Of a stretch of DNA of 64,000 nucleotides, positions 13,301 through 28,300 are shown piece after piece (positions within the stretch are counted from its first letter, which is position 1; each line of letters begins with the position of its first letter). A program made the translations under genes and the position numbers. Below the pieces are notes generated by a model. That model saw only the letters and a program-made list of their open reading frames with translations, ran no database searches and was not told the DNA's origin. This stretch comes from Casuarius casuarius (taxonomy: Eukaryota > Chordata > Aves > Casuariiformes > Casuariidae), in contig PTFA01000091.1 in NCBI GenBank assembly GCA_003342895.1, positions 747,982 through 811,981 of the forward strand, read 5' to 3'.

Positions 13301-16300
13301 TTAAATCTGCTGTCTGAGATTTAAAGAATGTCAGGTTTGCATATTAGGTGTCATACATAGCAAAATCTTCAATTTTTTATTGTCCTAATGTGGGAAAGAG
13401 GTATATTCAGTGTAATTAGCTGCTTGTCTTTATTCTTTAAGATTCGCAAACCAAGGCCACAAAGAGAGCGTGCTCAGTGGGATATTGGTATTGCCCATGC
13501 TGAGAAAGCATTGAAAATGACTCGAGAAGAAAGGATAGAACAATACACCTTCATTTATATAGACAAAGAGCCAGAGGAGGTTTTGTCCAAAGCCAAAAAG
13601 ACTGCTGCTTCTAAATCAGAGGCTAAGAAGAACAGACGACCCAAGCCAGCATTGAACGCCCAGCTGGAACATGCCGATGCGGTAGCAGCTTCACCTTCAA
13701 ATGCTGAGGTGCGAAGGCAAAGCCAAAGGAGGCAGTCAAGTGTGGAAGAGGAGGAGCCACCTCCTGTGAAAATAGCATGGAAAACTGCTGCAGCTAGAAA
13801 ATCTTTACCAGCTTCAATAACCATGCACAAGGGGACCTTGGATCTTCAAAAATGTAACATGTCTCCGGTTGTTAAAATTGAACAGGTTTTTGCTCTTCAG
13901 AATGCTGCTGGGGATGGAAAGCTCATCGATCAGTTTGTTTATTCTACTAAGGTAAGTACTTTGTGTAGTGACTCCTCTTTTTCTGTGAATGAACCCAAGT
14001 CTCTCATATTGCAGAGCTTACACTTGTGTCCACCAAACTTTAACAGTATATGTACCTTTCTTTGGAGAAACTAAATCTATCAAAAGACAGGATGCGACAA
14101 CACAATCTTCTGTTGTGCTAAACTCTTAATTTCGGTGCAACCGAAAGTCTCTGGCAGTGGCCATTTTGACTGGCAGCAGACAGGCTCCCTACAGATGATC
14201 GCATTCTTGCTGATAATTCGTTCAGTATCTTACAGCTGACTAATTCCACTTTTCTAGTTGAAATAATCCATCAAGTCTCTGCAAGTCAAATCTTAAAATT
14301 GATTTGTGAGAAACAGAGGGCAAAACTGTTAATAATATATTTAAAAAGTAATAACTACATTTTGTATAATAGTCTTTTAAAATGAGTTCTGCCTCCTAGC
14401 TTCCTTCAGATGAGCAGCAGCTTCTCTCACAGTCTCAGTTTAAGGAAAAAGTGTAGGACTGTTTCTCTGCCTCCTTCTGCCTCTCTACATAGAGGGTATT
14501 TATTTCATCCTAAACTTTATAGAGAAGGTAATCTTTAGAAAAGCCACTGGAATAACTTTGTTCTCTTTCTGTTGTGTGTAAGTAGAGATTGAGAGGGATG
14601 GAAAGTTCTGCAGGGGAGCAGCTCAGTAGTAAATATTGTTGCATATATGTGTTGAACTGAAGAGCACTGAAGGTTTCTGTTCTGAGACTTAGGAGTAGAT
14701 TAAAGTAATTTGCCTGTTAGCAGCAACACATATATAACTAGGCTAACATCATTTTTTTCTTCTTTTTAAGGGAGTGGGTAGCAAAACAGAAATAAGCGTC
14801 AAAGGACAAGACAAACTTAATTCTTCGTCAAATCAGAGAACTGAGAAAGCAACTGTGCAAAATGTGTCCTCTCCTGAAACAACTTCTGGGTCTACAGGTA
14901 GGCAAAACTGTGGACTCCTAGTCTAAACTTTATCAAGCTAGCACTTGAATTCAAATGTCAAAATTGGTATTTCCTCATTAGCTAAAAATGGGTTTGAACA
15001 TAATCTTGTTTGCCTAATAATTATAGCAAGCATGGCTAATATAACACATGGCCAGCCCAGATGTTTGAGAAACTTAAAGTACCCAATAAGTCAACATATT
15101 AGAAGGATGTATATACCTTGTGGAGAGAAGATAGCAAGCTGTTTTAGAAGACAATGCAGTGGATTTGTGTTAGCAAAGTATGGTAATGTCTTTTTGGCCC
15201 AAAATTTAAAAAATGACAACTGGGATCAAAGGAAGAGAATCTGGAAGTCATAGTTCAGTAAAGAATGACTCTCAGGATGAGTGCTTTCCCTGACTTTGCT
15301 GTTTAATTCCTGTATGACCTTTGTAAAGGAGGAAAATTTCTTTACTGCTTCAGCTAGTGCCATCAGCAAACTGTGAAAATGCTTGCGTTCTGAAAGCATT
15401 TTAAGGGTCCCGTTGTGAAGCAATGAGTTGTGTGAAGTAGTATGTCTGAGGGAGAAGAATCACTGAAGCAAATAGTGGAGGTTGAGACTGGAAAGAGAGA
15501 GCCTAGAATAAACTGTTTGAAGTTTAGTTTGTAGTATGGTAGTAGAGAAGAATGAGAGTGATGAACTGAATGAGTGCTGCTTAGCCTTGGAACAGAAAAC
15601 CAAAATTTTTTTTCATCTTTTGATTTTAAGAAACAGCTAATGGGAATTCTTCCAAAGGGATTGGGCTTTTCCCCACGAGCAGAAATTTCCTTCTGCAGTA
15701 TGTTCTCTCAGCATCCTCAAAAGGAGACAGATACCCCTCTGGGGAAAGGATGGAGGTTCCTGAAAAGAGAGACAATTTTGAATCATCCTAAACCAAGAGC
15801 TTTTCAAGTTCCTTCATTTGCTCTAGTGACTTCTGTATTTCAACCACAGTCTTTGTACAGGCCATGTAAAATGCATTAACTATTGCATGTTTGTTACTGT
15901 GCTTTAATCATATCCTTGGAGTGCTTGAGCATATTTAGTTTTACATTGGGTGTGTCAAAGTAAATTTTAGGTTGGAGCAAAATACATTTTCTCATAGTAG
16001 GATAAACAAATGCTACTACAGAACCAAAAAGTGGGAGACTTGTTACAGTTTATATGGCAAAAAACCCTCTTTCTTGCAGAGATTAAAAATCTTATAACAT
16101 TACTCAATGTCACTTTTGCTTTAATTATCTGACTATATGGTTATTTCTCCCTTTCCAAAAAAAAAAAAAAAAGTGTGACTCCAAGTCAAAACCTCACAAT
16201 GGTCAACATACATGGGAACACTCACCTCTGCAAATCCACTTCAGTTTTGTACTTGTATAGCTCTTAGGTAGGCTTATTTTATACATGCTATTTTTCTGGA

Positions 16301-19300
16301 TGGTTTTTGGGGATTTCACAATACGCATTGCGTAGGCTGGATGTTCTGGTGTGAGTGGGGTTTCCTCTGCTGTCGTCAACAGTGGTTCTTTTCTCCAGTT
16401 TTAATTACTGTAGTTATTTCAACTTTTTCAAACAGTTGTTACTTGAATTGCCTTTCAGCAGGAGAGGTGATCTGTTTTGTTTCTCTCACATGGGAACTAA
16501 AGGCTTCACCTTCACAATGGCTCTGCAGACATAGGGAGGGTGAGAATTCTGAGCCTCTCTTTTTTCATTTTCTTAGGTTTTTTGGAAACGTAAAACTTCA
16601 CCTGATAACACCCTATACAGTGCATGAGCTTTACTTCAGTATACACTCCAAACAGTCACTTTCAAAGCCATTTCCAAAGTCCAGACAATTATTGGTCCCC
16701 TCTCATGGAACATAACTGCGAAGTCCTTTTTTCAAATTTAAGGTCACCGGAACTTCAGAATACCTTTACGGTAAAGTATTTTAAAGAATGACTCTGGGAG
16801 TCCTTATTAACAACCTGCAGTTAAATATACAGAGTTCCATAATGCTGGGAAAATAATTCTGTAACTTGAAATCCGATAAGAAAACAGCTACGAGAATTTG
16901 TAGTGCTTCTGGTCTCCAGGCAGAGCTGAAACAGGATTGGCCTGACTTGACCAGCAGTAAGGTAGATTGCCGGTCTGAAATTTGTTCTGAAAGTCTGGAT
17001 TAAAATATGCGTGAAGATGGGATAGGAGCATTGTGGAGGTGATGCACTGAGTTCTGGAGAGCAGGCAAAGAAAAAATATGCCTGTTGCATTGATTAATCT
17101 TGCTGTCGGCCAATATAGAGTGTAATGATCGTAGAGTTTCTCCTCTGAAACAGACCTTAATTTCCTTACTACTATGCGGGAACACAGGGAGAAAAAGCGT
17201 TGTTGATTAACTGAACTTCCTGGTCACACTTGCCCAAAATTGACTTTTAGCTGCTTCAGAGAGTTTTGGCTGAGCACAAAGGTGACAAAAGATGGCCTCT
17301 AGATTTCATGTTGAGATCTGTAATAGTTAACACACAGTTTGTGTATTTCAATGGATGCAGCTCATTGGAACCAAAGTTATACAGGTTCTAACATAAAGGA
17401 TTTTGATTTGAGTTACTAATTACTGATAAAATTAATAATTCATTGATATTAACTAGTTAACATCTTGTTAAACTTGTTTCCCTTGAGGAAAAGCAATTAA
17501 ACATTTTTCCCCAAAAATACAGTTCTTCTAAGCTTCCATTGCACCAATTTAGATGAATGACTTTCTAAACTAGAAAGTTTAGTTACTGAGAATCATGCAT
17601 CATAGCATGTTATGTGTAACCTTGATAAAAATGCTCATCCAGTTAATCAAGATGCTTGAAGGAAGAAATGAAACTTTTTTCTAGAGTCCTTTTGAAAGGC
17701 TTTCTTCCAGTCTGTGATTAAAGTCTGCTTATCTCTCTAGATATGTTATACCGCAACAAAAAGACAGAGGCTTTCAACTTCTAACAGTGTATCTGGTACA
17801 GTAAGCTAATTCCTGGTCCCAGGGATTTGTATTTTTACTTGGAAGAATAGAAAGTATCTTTCAGGCTTGTCTTCTTTAGTTAAAACATCCAAAACTGAAA
17901 AAGAAAAATAATGCTTGATAAAGGATAATATTAAAACTTTGAACTTCAGTTTTCTGTCTGTACAGCTCTGAGTGTGTACTTTCTTTCAAAAATTGCACAT
18001 TGTGTAACCGTTGTGTACATGTTTCTCAACCTGGCCTTTCTGGAGATACTGTAGCATAGAAGGGACTTCTGATTTTGCCAACCTTAGTTGTCCAAAAAAA
18101 AAAAAAAAAAAAAAAAAGCCAAAAAACCAGTAGCTCCTATAATCTCTTGAAACACCATAGTAACATTCATTAATCTGAGTTTGTTTTCCATGGTAATGTA
18201 TTTTTTAAACTTGGTTTTCGGTTTCATTTATTACAATAGCACACATCATGATAACTGTTTCTGTTTGTGTTGATTTTTTTTTTTTTTGCCTCTTGAAATC
18301 TTTAGTCAAGTGTTTAGATTTCAGATTCATGGCACGTGTTATAACGTGGTTTTTGTGATAGCTAGAGTTCTCGCAGAAGACTATCCTCTTCACCGTAAAA
18401 CAGGGGCACAGAACTGTATTTTTGAGAGTGAAATGTTGGAAGCTGTTTTGTGTCTGAAGTTTCTAGCATGTTTTAGTTCAAGAAGTTGATCGTGGATACC
18501 TTCCCAAAAACGCCAAAGATGGACTATTTGGTTAAAAATTAACCAAAGCGAAGACTATGAGAGTTGTCTTGTGAAAAACTGTTTGCCCTAGACTGGATTC
18601 CAGCCTTTCCTTTTGTTCTGTTACTGGCATCTTTTTCTGAAGCTGGCCCCTCTGCCTATGGAATCAGAATGTGTTATCTGCAACCAGAGAACCAGTTGGC
18701 AAATAGCTTGGAACTGAATTTAAAAATAAAACATTCAAAAGAGGAAAAAAGTCTTGGTTTCGTTACTTTATCTGTTGACTTCGTGTTCAACATCTTACTG
18801 TAACTCTGAAGTACAAGGAATCATATAATAGAAACCTTTTTCCTTCTTCAGGTTCTGTAGAAAAGAAGCAACAGAGAAGATCGATTCGAACCCGCTCAGA
18901 GTCTGAGAAATCCACTGAAGTTGTGCCAAAGAAGAAGATCAAAAAGGAGCAGGTTGGCTTCCTCCATGTAGAGAGTTAAAATATATTGTATTCATAAATG
19001 TTGTGGCTTATATTGGTGCCTTTTTATTTTTCTCCATTTTTCCCCATCGGGTTTCGTTTTGGACTATCCTCCATGAAATCCCCTTGTCAATACCATTGCT
19101 GTGACTCTGCTACTGGCATCTTCACAGTATCAGTCAGGCTATGGATAATGGGAACTCAGTGATGCAAGACTCATAATGAACGTGCCATGTTTACTTTGAG
19201 ATTTCTGTTATGAGCAAAGTGATTTTGTTTCAGTAATTTCTTTGATGGAATTGCCAACAGGTTCCTTCCTCTTGCTCTTGGTTTAGCTGCTGGTTTGTAT

Positions 19301-22300
19301 TGAGGTTTTGTTTTTCAAATGAAATTAGACTGATTAATTTGACCACTTTTGAAAATGGACTCTAAGAATGATTTAACTTAAAGATGAATAATTTGACTTT
19401 TATGTTGGCAGACATCAGCAAAACAGATCTTCTGGGATATACGTTTTTTTCCTTAAGTAGATCTAACATGTACAGGGCATTCCTTTAATCTGGATGTCAG
19501 ACAGACAAATGTTGTTGCTTTAATTAAAAAAAAAAAAAAATCTGGAAATGAATAGGAAAGTTGAGCAGATGGACATACTTTAACATTAAATACTGAATAC
19601 ACTTTCGTAACAAGTTTGTCAAAGTTGTTGGTTCTTTTCCTTACATGTTCAATTTTACCTCTTTAAGGGTCTCTCCACTTGAAACCTGAGAATTTTATAT
19701 AAAAATGTTTCCTAATACAGCTTTTTCAAATGAGCATTTTTAAAAAGGGGCGGTCAGGCTAAAGATTTATATGGGAAGGGGAAAAATTGTTTTTATCTGT
19801 TTTATTCTAATTTATTGTTTGCCCTTTACACTTTATTTTTTGCACTTCATTCATTTCAGAGGTTGAAGGTAGACCTAATAGCTTTTTTATTTTTCCTATT
19901 TTTCTTTTTATGCTATAGCATTTACTTCTGTGTCCAGCAGAAGAATGTTCTAACTTTAGAAAGTTTCTTGCTGAAACTTTAAAGCAATTTAAATGTTGCG
20001 CGTAAGATATCTGATGTCCCTTAAACCTCTCGTCATGAGGTGTTGCAGCCTCCCTATTTTCAAATGAGTTATTTCGTGTTTGTAAATGTTCCTTAATTTA
20101 ACAAAGGTATAAGAACCAACAATATGAACGTCATGGATCGCAGTTAGCTTTGCTTATGCTTATATTATGTAGCTAACTAAGACTATGAACATTAAATTGC
20201 TTTTCTCAGGAAAAGTATATGACTAAAACTTAAACACAGATGCACTGTAATGCGCATAACCTTGAATGTATTAAGTTATATTATTAAAAAAAAAAAAAAA
20301 AAAGTACTAACTTCTTACAATTATGCAACAATATTTGTTACCCAAAGTCAAGTTTTCTTGCAACTGATTCCCAAATTAGTCTGCAACCACTTGGTATAAA
20401 ATTATAACTGGAACGAGTACAATTAATGGGAAAAACAAAATGTTAATGCTACTGTTACAGTGAGTAGTAGAGAAATAAAAGTGATTGTTTAGATTTTATA
20501 TTTGTATTACGAAATGTATCCTATACAAATCCTTCTATTGTATGTTTTTACCTATTGTACAACAAAATAAAATATTTTTTAAAAAAATTATAGAATAATC
20601 CTTAAATATTTACTAAATGTGTTTCTACATGCATATGTAACCACATTGTTTAAAAAAAGAACCCTTGTAATTCTTAACCTTAAAAACAGACGTTAGGAAA
20701 CAACTTTCTTCTATAATTATGATACAGTCACCAAATTCTCACGTTACACGTACATTGGCAGAACAGTTTCTAAACTTATCCTTCTGATATAGGATCAAGA
20801 ACTTGAAGTGCTTTTGCAAGATCGTAAACTTACCTGCTTAAGTTCATACTGACATTGAGTTTCCAGCTGTATAGAGCTCTGCAATGCTCTATACGAAGTC
20901 TGTATCTACATCTTTGTGGGCCTTGCAGCACTCTATACAGAGAAAAGGTCTATGTTCCCAGAAGCTCAAGAGTGCATGCTTGGTGGAAGTGCCTTAAAAT
21001 GGCAGTATGTTAAGTGTCTCACTAACCTGAGTGTCATACCTGCTAAGGTAAAACTTGCACTTACACAGGTGTGGGGTTTTACAAAAGCATCAGTGTTGGC
21101 TGCCAAAATGAACCCCGCTCCTCCCAGCTGGACACGGATAAAGTTTTCCTGTCATCTTCATGCACAAAGGGAGTAATTGGAAAGGACCTTGCTAGTGAAC
21201 GTATGGCTGCCTTGTCTCCTGGTATTCAGCATAGGCAGCTAGGATTAAATCCCAACAGGACCAGAAGGCTCACACTAAGGAGGGGATGGCAGACTACATC
21301 TGAGTTCAGATATGCTAATCACTTAAATGTTTTCTTTTTAATACTAGGGAAAAAAATTCCTCTGGTTTTTTAACTATGGATTTTCCTATTCAAACAGGTT
21401 GAAATGGTACCACTGACTGCAGTGAAGACAGGATTACAGAAAGGTGAGTTGACTTACTAAAAATAAACTTTGTTAAAATTTGCTGTCCCTTCATCATATT
21501 TCATTAGTGGCTTTCAGTGTATATGAACTACAGAGGTCTTAATGCTTCCTGATGATCATTATGATAAATATTGATCTTTATTTCCCTTGTGGGTTTTTTT
21601 GGTGTTTATTGTGTTTGTTTGTTTTGCAATGCCAGTTGGGAAAATAGGTGCAAGTTTAGTTCCTCCTTCTGGACTTGCTACTCATTTAAAAAAAAAAAAA
21701 AAAAGTGGGCGGGGGGAAGATGATGCCTTTGCCTAGCTGTGTGTTAAAGATGAATGATGGAGAGGTGATCTGTTAAGGATTTATACTCTGAGACAATTTA
21801 GTAGCCTCCTCCACTTTGTCAGCATATCCAGAAGTTTCTTAAAAGATCATCCTAAAGTGATTTTTGGTTAATTAGTTTTTCATGGAGAATTAAATTATTA
21901 TTAAAGTTACAAACTGAATGTTAAGGGTAGCAAATAATTACAGTTTCAGGTGGTCACTCATCTTTTTTTTTTTCTTTATTTAACAAAAAAAGTTGAGAGC
22001 ATATTTTAGGACTAATTTCAGTACATTGTATTAAGGTGCCAGCGAGATTTCAGATTCCTGTAAACCTTTAAAGAAAAGGAGTCGTGCCTCAACTGACGTA
22101 GAACTGACTAGCTCAGCTTACAGAGATACATCTGACTCTGACTCAAGAGGACTTAATGATTTACAGGTAAAGGCATACTGTTTCTCACAGAGACTATGTA
22201 GCATGTTTTAACTGATCAGTGGTATAATAGACTCTTCATTTGCATATTGCTGAATCTATGAGATATTTCCTGCAAATCTCATGTCTTTTACTGACTAAAA

Positions 22301-25300
22301 ATAAAGCATAATATTTTTTCATTGCCCCTATATTGGTATAAAAAAAAAGATATCATCATCCCTTACAAATTTTGCTATTCCTTTGCCTGGCAAAACATAT
22401 CAGTATAGATCACTGACTTGTTTTGCTCTTTGGAGAGTTGTTAAATTGGGAATTGGGGGATGCTGTTCTATCTTGGTGTAAAACAGAGAGGTGGCTGGAA
22501 AGAGTAAAATGAATATCTTTATTTTCTTGTCTTGTGCAAGTAAAAGATGCATTAAGAAGGCAGCATTTCTTCTATCATTGTAGTGAAGTTCAGCAATTTT
22601 CAAGGAACTTTGACTTTCTTAACATACTGACATCTTTTAATCAGTGACAACTTAAATATTTTTTCACAGTGTGACTGTCCTACGAAACTATCTTGGTTTA
22701 GAGTGCCTTGGTTTTTTTTCCTTTTTGTAGGGTAGTTTTGGAAAACGTTCAGACAGCCCATCAGCTACTGCTGATGCTGATGCTTCCGATGTGCAGTCAG
22801 TAGACTCTAGCTTATCCAGGAGAGGAACTGGAACAACTAAAAAAGACACTGTTTGTCAGGTAAGCAGTGGTCCTGTAAAGAAATGTATGCTAAAGATGAA
22901 TTGTCTATTTCCGATAGCAATCTGATTTGATATTCTTTTTTCAAATTTTACCACTTTATTTTAACCATGTCTCATAATTTGACATCTTAGATGAAATATC
23001 AAGGCTTTTATGGTTTTTTTTGTTGTGGGTTTTTGGTTTTTTTTTTATGCTCTAGAGATGATTCCTAAGCCCTTCTACATGCCAGAAAGTTCAGATATGT
23101 TATCTAATCTGTACTGGTTAACATACATAGAAAAACTAAATGCCATTTTCTGCTCCATGTGAAGATTCGAGGTACTCTTTCAGAATAGGACAGTGAGAGT
23201 TTTTTAGTAGTTTGGAGAGGAAAACACTGGAATATTCTGATCAGTTTCCTGATTGATAGTAAGGAAAAAGTGCTCTTGCTATTTAGAGTTGTAAGAAAAG
23301 TAGGAGTCCAGATGGATCCTGTAGTAACTCTCCTATCTCCATCCATTAAAGGATGGACTCGCACTGTTAAGGGGAAAAGATCCAGTAACTGTTGTGACTG
23401 TCTCCATCCCGTACATATTGTCAGGTTGCCCTGGGACGTAGGCCAATTCTCCTGCCTTATCATAGCTCTGAAGAGATTTCAGCCAGTTTTGGGAGGTGGT
23501 GGGTTTTTGGTTTGTTTTTTTTGTTTGATTGGTTTAACATCTGGTAGTCATTTACGTTTAAGTATGTCAGATACCCTTTATTCTCTGACTAGCTGTCTGC
23601 TTGTTTAAGATCTGCGAAAGTTCCGGTGAGTCTCTGGTGTCCTGCGAAGGCGAGTGCTGCGGTGTCTTTCATATGGAGTGTCTAGGCCTGAAGTCGATAC
23701 CTGATGAGAAGTTCATCTGCACGGAGTGTAAAAATGGTAAATGTGTTCCCATGTCTGAAAAATGGGGAAGGATTTACTGCTCTTCTGAGGAGCCATATTC
23801 TGGTTGGAACAAATTGAGATAACAAGATAACAAGATTATAGCTTTTGGTGTGGATTTGGGTTTTTTAACCTCTGAGGCCAAATTGTCATTTTCTACATGA
23901 CAAGTACCTAGTAAGAAAACAAGTAATACATTCAGGTTATAATCAGAGTAAGGGACTTTTTTGTTAACACCAATTATATAGTTACTGGGGACTGTAGTAA
24001 CTGACTTTCCTGTTTTAAGGAAAGGAGCCTGTGTTGCTCGAATCAGTGTAGCTCTGTTCACTTCAGAATTTTATTTTGCAATATCCAAATCTCAAAAAAA
24101 TTAACATTTAGAATTGGTTATCTTTATTGCTCTTCTTACAAGGAGAACATACGTGCTTTTCATGCAAACTTCCTGGCAAAGACGTGAAGCGTTGTTCTGT
24201 CAATACATGCGGTAAATTTTACCATGAGGCCTGTGTTCGCAAGTTTGCCACCGCTCTCTTCGAGTCGCGAGGATTCCGCTGCCCGCAGCATTGTTGTACT
24301 GCCTGCTCGGTGGATAAGGATATTCATAAAGCGAGTAAAGGTGAGAGCACAGCTGGATTTGAACAGTAGGAGGAAACTAAAACGCATCCTCACAATAACA
24401 GAGAATATAACTTTACCCTGTGTAGTGCAGCATGTAGGAGGGAACAAAGGGTCATTCTTAATGATGTTGTTAATGTAAATCTGTCATGGGTGGGAAAACA
24501 GCTAGCAGCCTGAAACCTCTTTTTAAGTGTACCTGGATCTGTAACATTTAGTCGTCTTTAGTTGCTGAATACCTGGGTTTGATGTAAGCTAAGTGTTAGT
24601 TGTACAAGGTTGAGGAATCTTTTAAAAAATATACTTGGTAGTGGCCTGTAGAACAGTTATTTTTCGGAAGGAAAGAATTCTTTTAGAAGCAAACCAAAAT
24701 GTTAAAACAAGCAGACTCTACAATGGTTAAAACCATGGTGAGGTTTTTTGTTTTGTTTTCAACACAGCTTTAAAGTGAAAGTTAACTGCAAACTTCTGTG
24801 AAATGATTTTTTTAAGATGTAAATATCTCTCTTTAATCTACTACTCTGATTGGAATAAAAACCAATCTTGCATCTGTCTGTGTGGTGTCTTCTACCATAT
24901 CCTGATTCCAGGGTGACATGGTGCATTTTTCTGCATTTATATTAAACAGGTCGCATGGTGAGATGTTTCAGATGTCCCATTGCCTATCACTCAGGAGATG
25001 GCTGTATTGCTGCAGGAAGCTTGTTTGTGTCATCCCACATTCTCATCTGTAGTAACCATTCCAAAAGGAATCACTCCTCATCAGCTGTAAATGTAGGCTT
25101 TTGTTTCGTTTGTGCAAGAGGTGAGCACATTTGTTTTTTTTTCCCCTCTGTTTATAGTTCTTCTATGGTCACTTGTACAGTTTAGTGATTAAAAATGATC
25201 TATTTCATAAAAAAACCTTTTGGGACTCTTCCTTGGATTTTAGTGCTTCCTCTGTGGTTTTTTTTTTTGGTTTCTTTTTTTTTTTTTTGAGAGAGCGAAG

Positions 25301-28300
25301 GAATTGCATCAGGCTGCNNNNNNNNNNNNNNNNNNNNNNNNNNNNNNNNNNNNNNNNNNNNTTTTTTTTTTTTTTTTTGTATAGTAAACAGTTCTTGTTA
25401 GACTTCCACTTGATATTTTGGCCCTTAATAATCAGTATTCAGAAACAGCTATAGGTGCTGAGAAGGCATACTTGTGTTGCCAGTGGGGAAAAAGTGGATG
25501 CTCAGAGTGTTGTGTTACTTATTCACTGTCTGCTAAGCAGAATGGGATTCCTTCACCACTTACAAACTTAAAACTTTACATTTTTAAGTCCAAAGGGAAG
25601 AATTTACTCATGAGCTAGAAGAATTCATTTTAATTTATAACTACCATCACATTTGAGAACTCTGAAAGAAAAACATTTATAATACCATGTGAACAAGTTT
25701 TATGCTGAGTTTTTCCATATGCTAAAATTCCTCCCACCCTCCCCCCCAATTACTTTTATGACTCTTCAGTCACTTGACTACTGCCAGAAAACAGGCTGAA
25801 AAGTTTGGGGGCATCAGTTGTTTTATTCACACAATACAAACATACCCTTTTTTTCTCTCAGATGAATCAAAGAAGTGTCATGATTAGGTTTTTGAATAGT
25901 AATATATATATATTACACAGTATTTCAGATACTTTATATTAGATACATTCTTTTCAACAGCTTTGGAAAGTCACTAGTAATGAGTGGAAATATATGATAA
26001 ATCCTGAATCTACTTGTGTTCATTCGGTTGGAGGTTTAGTGTCAGAAAGATTGCCTTGAATTTGCAAGAGCAGATTAATAATTTAAAATCTTTGAGAAGG
26101 AAGGGAAAGATGTGTGCCAGAACCATTTCCTTTCCACATCTCTCCTCTCTCCCTCCCATTCTTCATTTCCAAGTAGCCCAAGAGCCCATCACAGAGGATC
26201 AAGTTTTAATGAAGGTCTATCCTCATTAAAAACATAACAGTTTTTTCCAGAGAAATGGCATCCGGAAGCTCAGAGGGAAACAGTAAGTTTTAGAATGAGG
26301 CTTAGAAAACTTCCTCAGAATGTGTAAAAAGGGGTTTACAACATGGCACAGTGTTTGTCCTTTTGTGGACTCATTTGAATACTTTGGAACCATCCCAAAA
26401 CAGGATATGTGTGCAATGAGTCCCACAGCATTACATAAATGTACATGTGCAAATTTATGACATTGCATGTGTCTTTGTGCTCTTCTACTGCAGGGTTCTA
26501 GGTAGCCTTATATATATATTCTGTTTAATTTTGGTTGGCAGCATTACTGCATGCACAAACGCAGTTTGAACAGCAAAACCAAGCCAATTGCTGTGTCTTT
26601 GAAATAGAGTTAGCCAAAACTGTGTGACTTAATGTTCTGTTAGCATATAGATGCATTCTGTATCTGAGAAAAACAAATACCTCTCCTTCAACATTAGTAA
26701 TTTAACTAATAGTTATGTCCAGATGCCCAGTATGGAGAAAGAAGCTGTTTGTCTTGTTGAGCTAGAGTGGAATTATTAAAAAACAATTTCTACGATAGGT
26801 AGAAAAGTTCTATGATATTTCCAGCAGGTTGGTTTTATGTTTTTATCTCAGTTTTCTGTGGTTAGTCTGGCATCAAGGTCATATGTAGGTGAATGACAGG
26901 CCAGTTTCTGTGGATCTTCCCTGGTTTGAGCATCAGATTAGAAATTTCTCTTTACAAGGTCCAACAGTGGCTTTAGTCTGTCTCTGTAAATACTAACGTG
27001 AAGAATTCTGTATGGTAGGATGATGTCTCATTCTGCTTGTACGTGAGATAGGTGATGGGATCTTAGCCATCAGAGAATTGTGCTGATGCAAAAAAACTGG
27101 AATGTCATTAATCTCAATTATGAAAGCTGTGTTTGTACTAAGATATGAATGAAAAGCAATGATAGGCTTCTAGAATTGGGTTTCTCATAAATATTTGATG
27201 TGCTACCAATTTAAAACTACAGTTACAAGCTGTAGTACTAAACTGTTTTGCATGATACAAAACAGTTAAGTAAGTTTCTCTGAAGCTGTACTGTTAACCC
27301 TGTGACCAGCTACCAAAGATGTCCGAAGCTGACTTTTAAGATCCGAGTCTCCTGGTGCTTTTTTTGTTCATAGAAGAACTTTATAGCTTTAGGTTATAAA
27401 TCTGCAGTACTTTGCTATGGATGCTTATGAAGGTGAATCTCTTGAATTTTTTTGTCCAACTTTTGACTGTCTACTCTGTACCCAAAGGCATAAAATAGAG
27501 GCCTCCTACTTCTGTTGGGCAGGACCTGTCTAAGAACTTTCTGAAACAGTATAAAAAGTATGTATTGAACCCAAGCAGATGGAATTTCCAGTCCTGTATA
27601 ATTCACTGAGTCTTAGTTCTGAGAACTTTCAGAGTTACAAACCGCTAGCACTGACTGAATCCTATGTATTTTATAGCAACTATGTACTTGTTCTCCTAGG
27701 AAATTTTTGTGGGGTTTGTTTCTACTAGGCGTGGCTGGAATCAGGAGCCAGTGTGCTTCACTGAAGAAAGCTTGCGTGAGGTTTACATTTAGCAAACTGC
27801 CTATGGGTGGGTTGACCAGAGTCTGCTCTAGTCATATGTGGTCAGCATGAGGGAAATAAGGTGAGGACAGCATCTGTGGCAGGAGCGCTGAGAATACCTG
27901 CTCAGAAAGAAATGGGAAACATAATATTTTAGAGATGCTTGGGCATCTGTATGTGAGAATGGTTGTTTGATGAGTTTTAGTTGATGTTAGAAGGAGAAAC
28001 TTCAGTAATGTTTTGGATCTAAATACAAAGTGAGGAAATGCAGGTATCAGAATACCTGTAGAACAGTTAAACTTGCTTATCATCCGATACTTGAAATACA
28101 GTATATTTTAAGACTTTGTATTCACATCCTGAGATATTCTTCGCTGAGCCCTTTCTAGTTCACATAATTGCATAAGTATAGGTCATACTCGTAAGTTCGT
28201 TCTTGTTTTATGAACCCCTTTGAGGACATGCTTTTCAGATAGGTGGACACCCTTTTCCTTATACCAATTTTCTGGGCACCCCAGTTCAAAAGCTTCTCTA

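Noticed and set aside
18094..18117. A24 run as poly-A tail of a retroposed gene
   Set aside because: No protein-like or RNA-like sequence precedes it, and similar A-runs recur through the introns, so it looks like a simple homopolymer.
20566..20571. AATAAA in NSD3 intron 8 as end of a truncated transcript
   Set aside because: Read-through from exon 8 stops after eight codons about 1.6 kb upstream and no alternative exon leads to it; the hexamer is expected by chance in AT-rich DNA.
22400..23463. Minus-strand frames in NSD3 introns 10-11
   Set aside because: Non-conserved composition, no splice context, and they are interrupted by real plus-strand exon 11.
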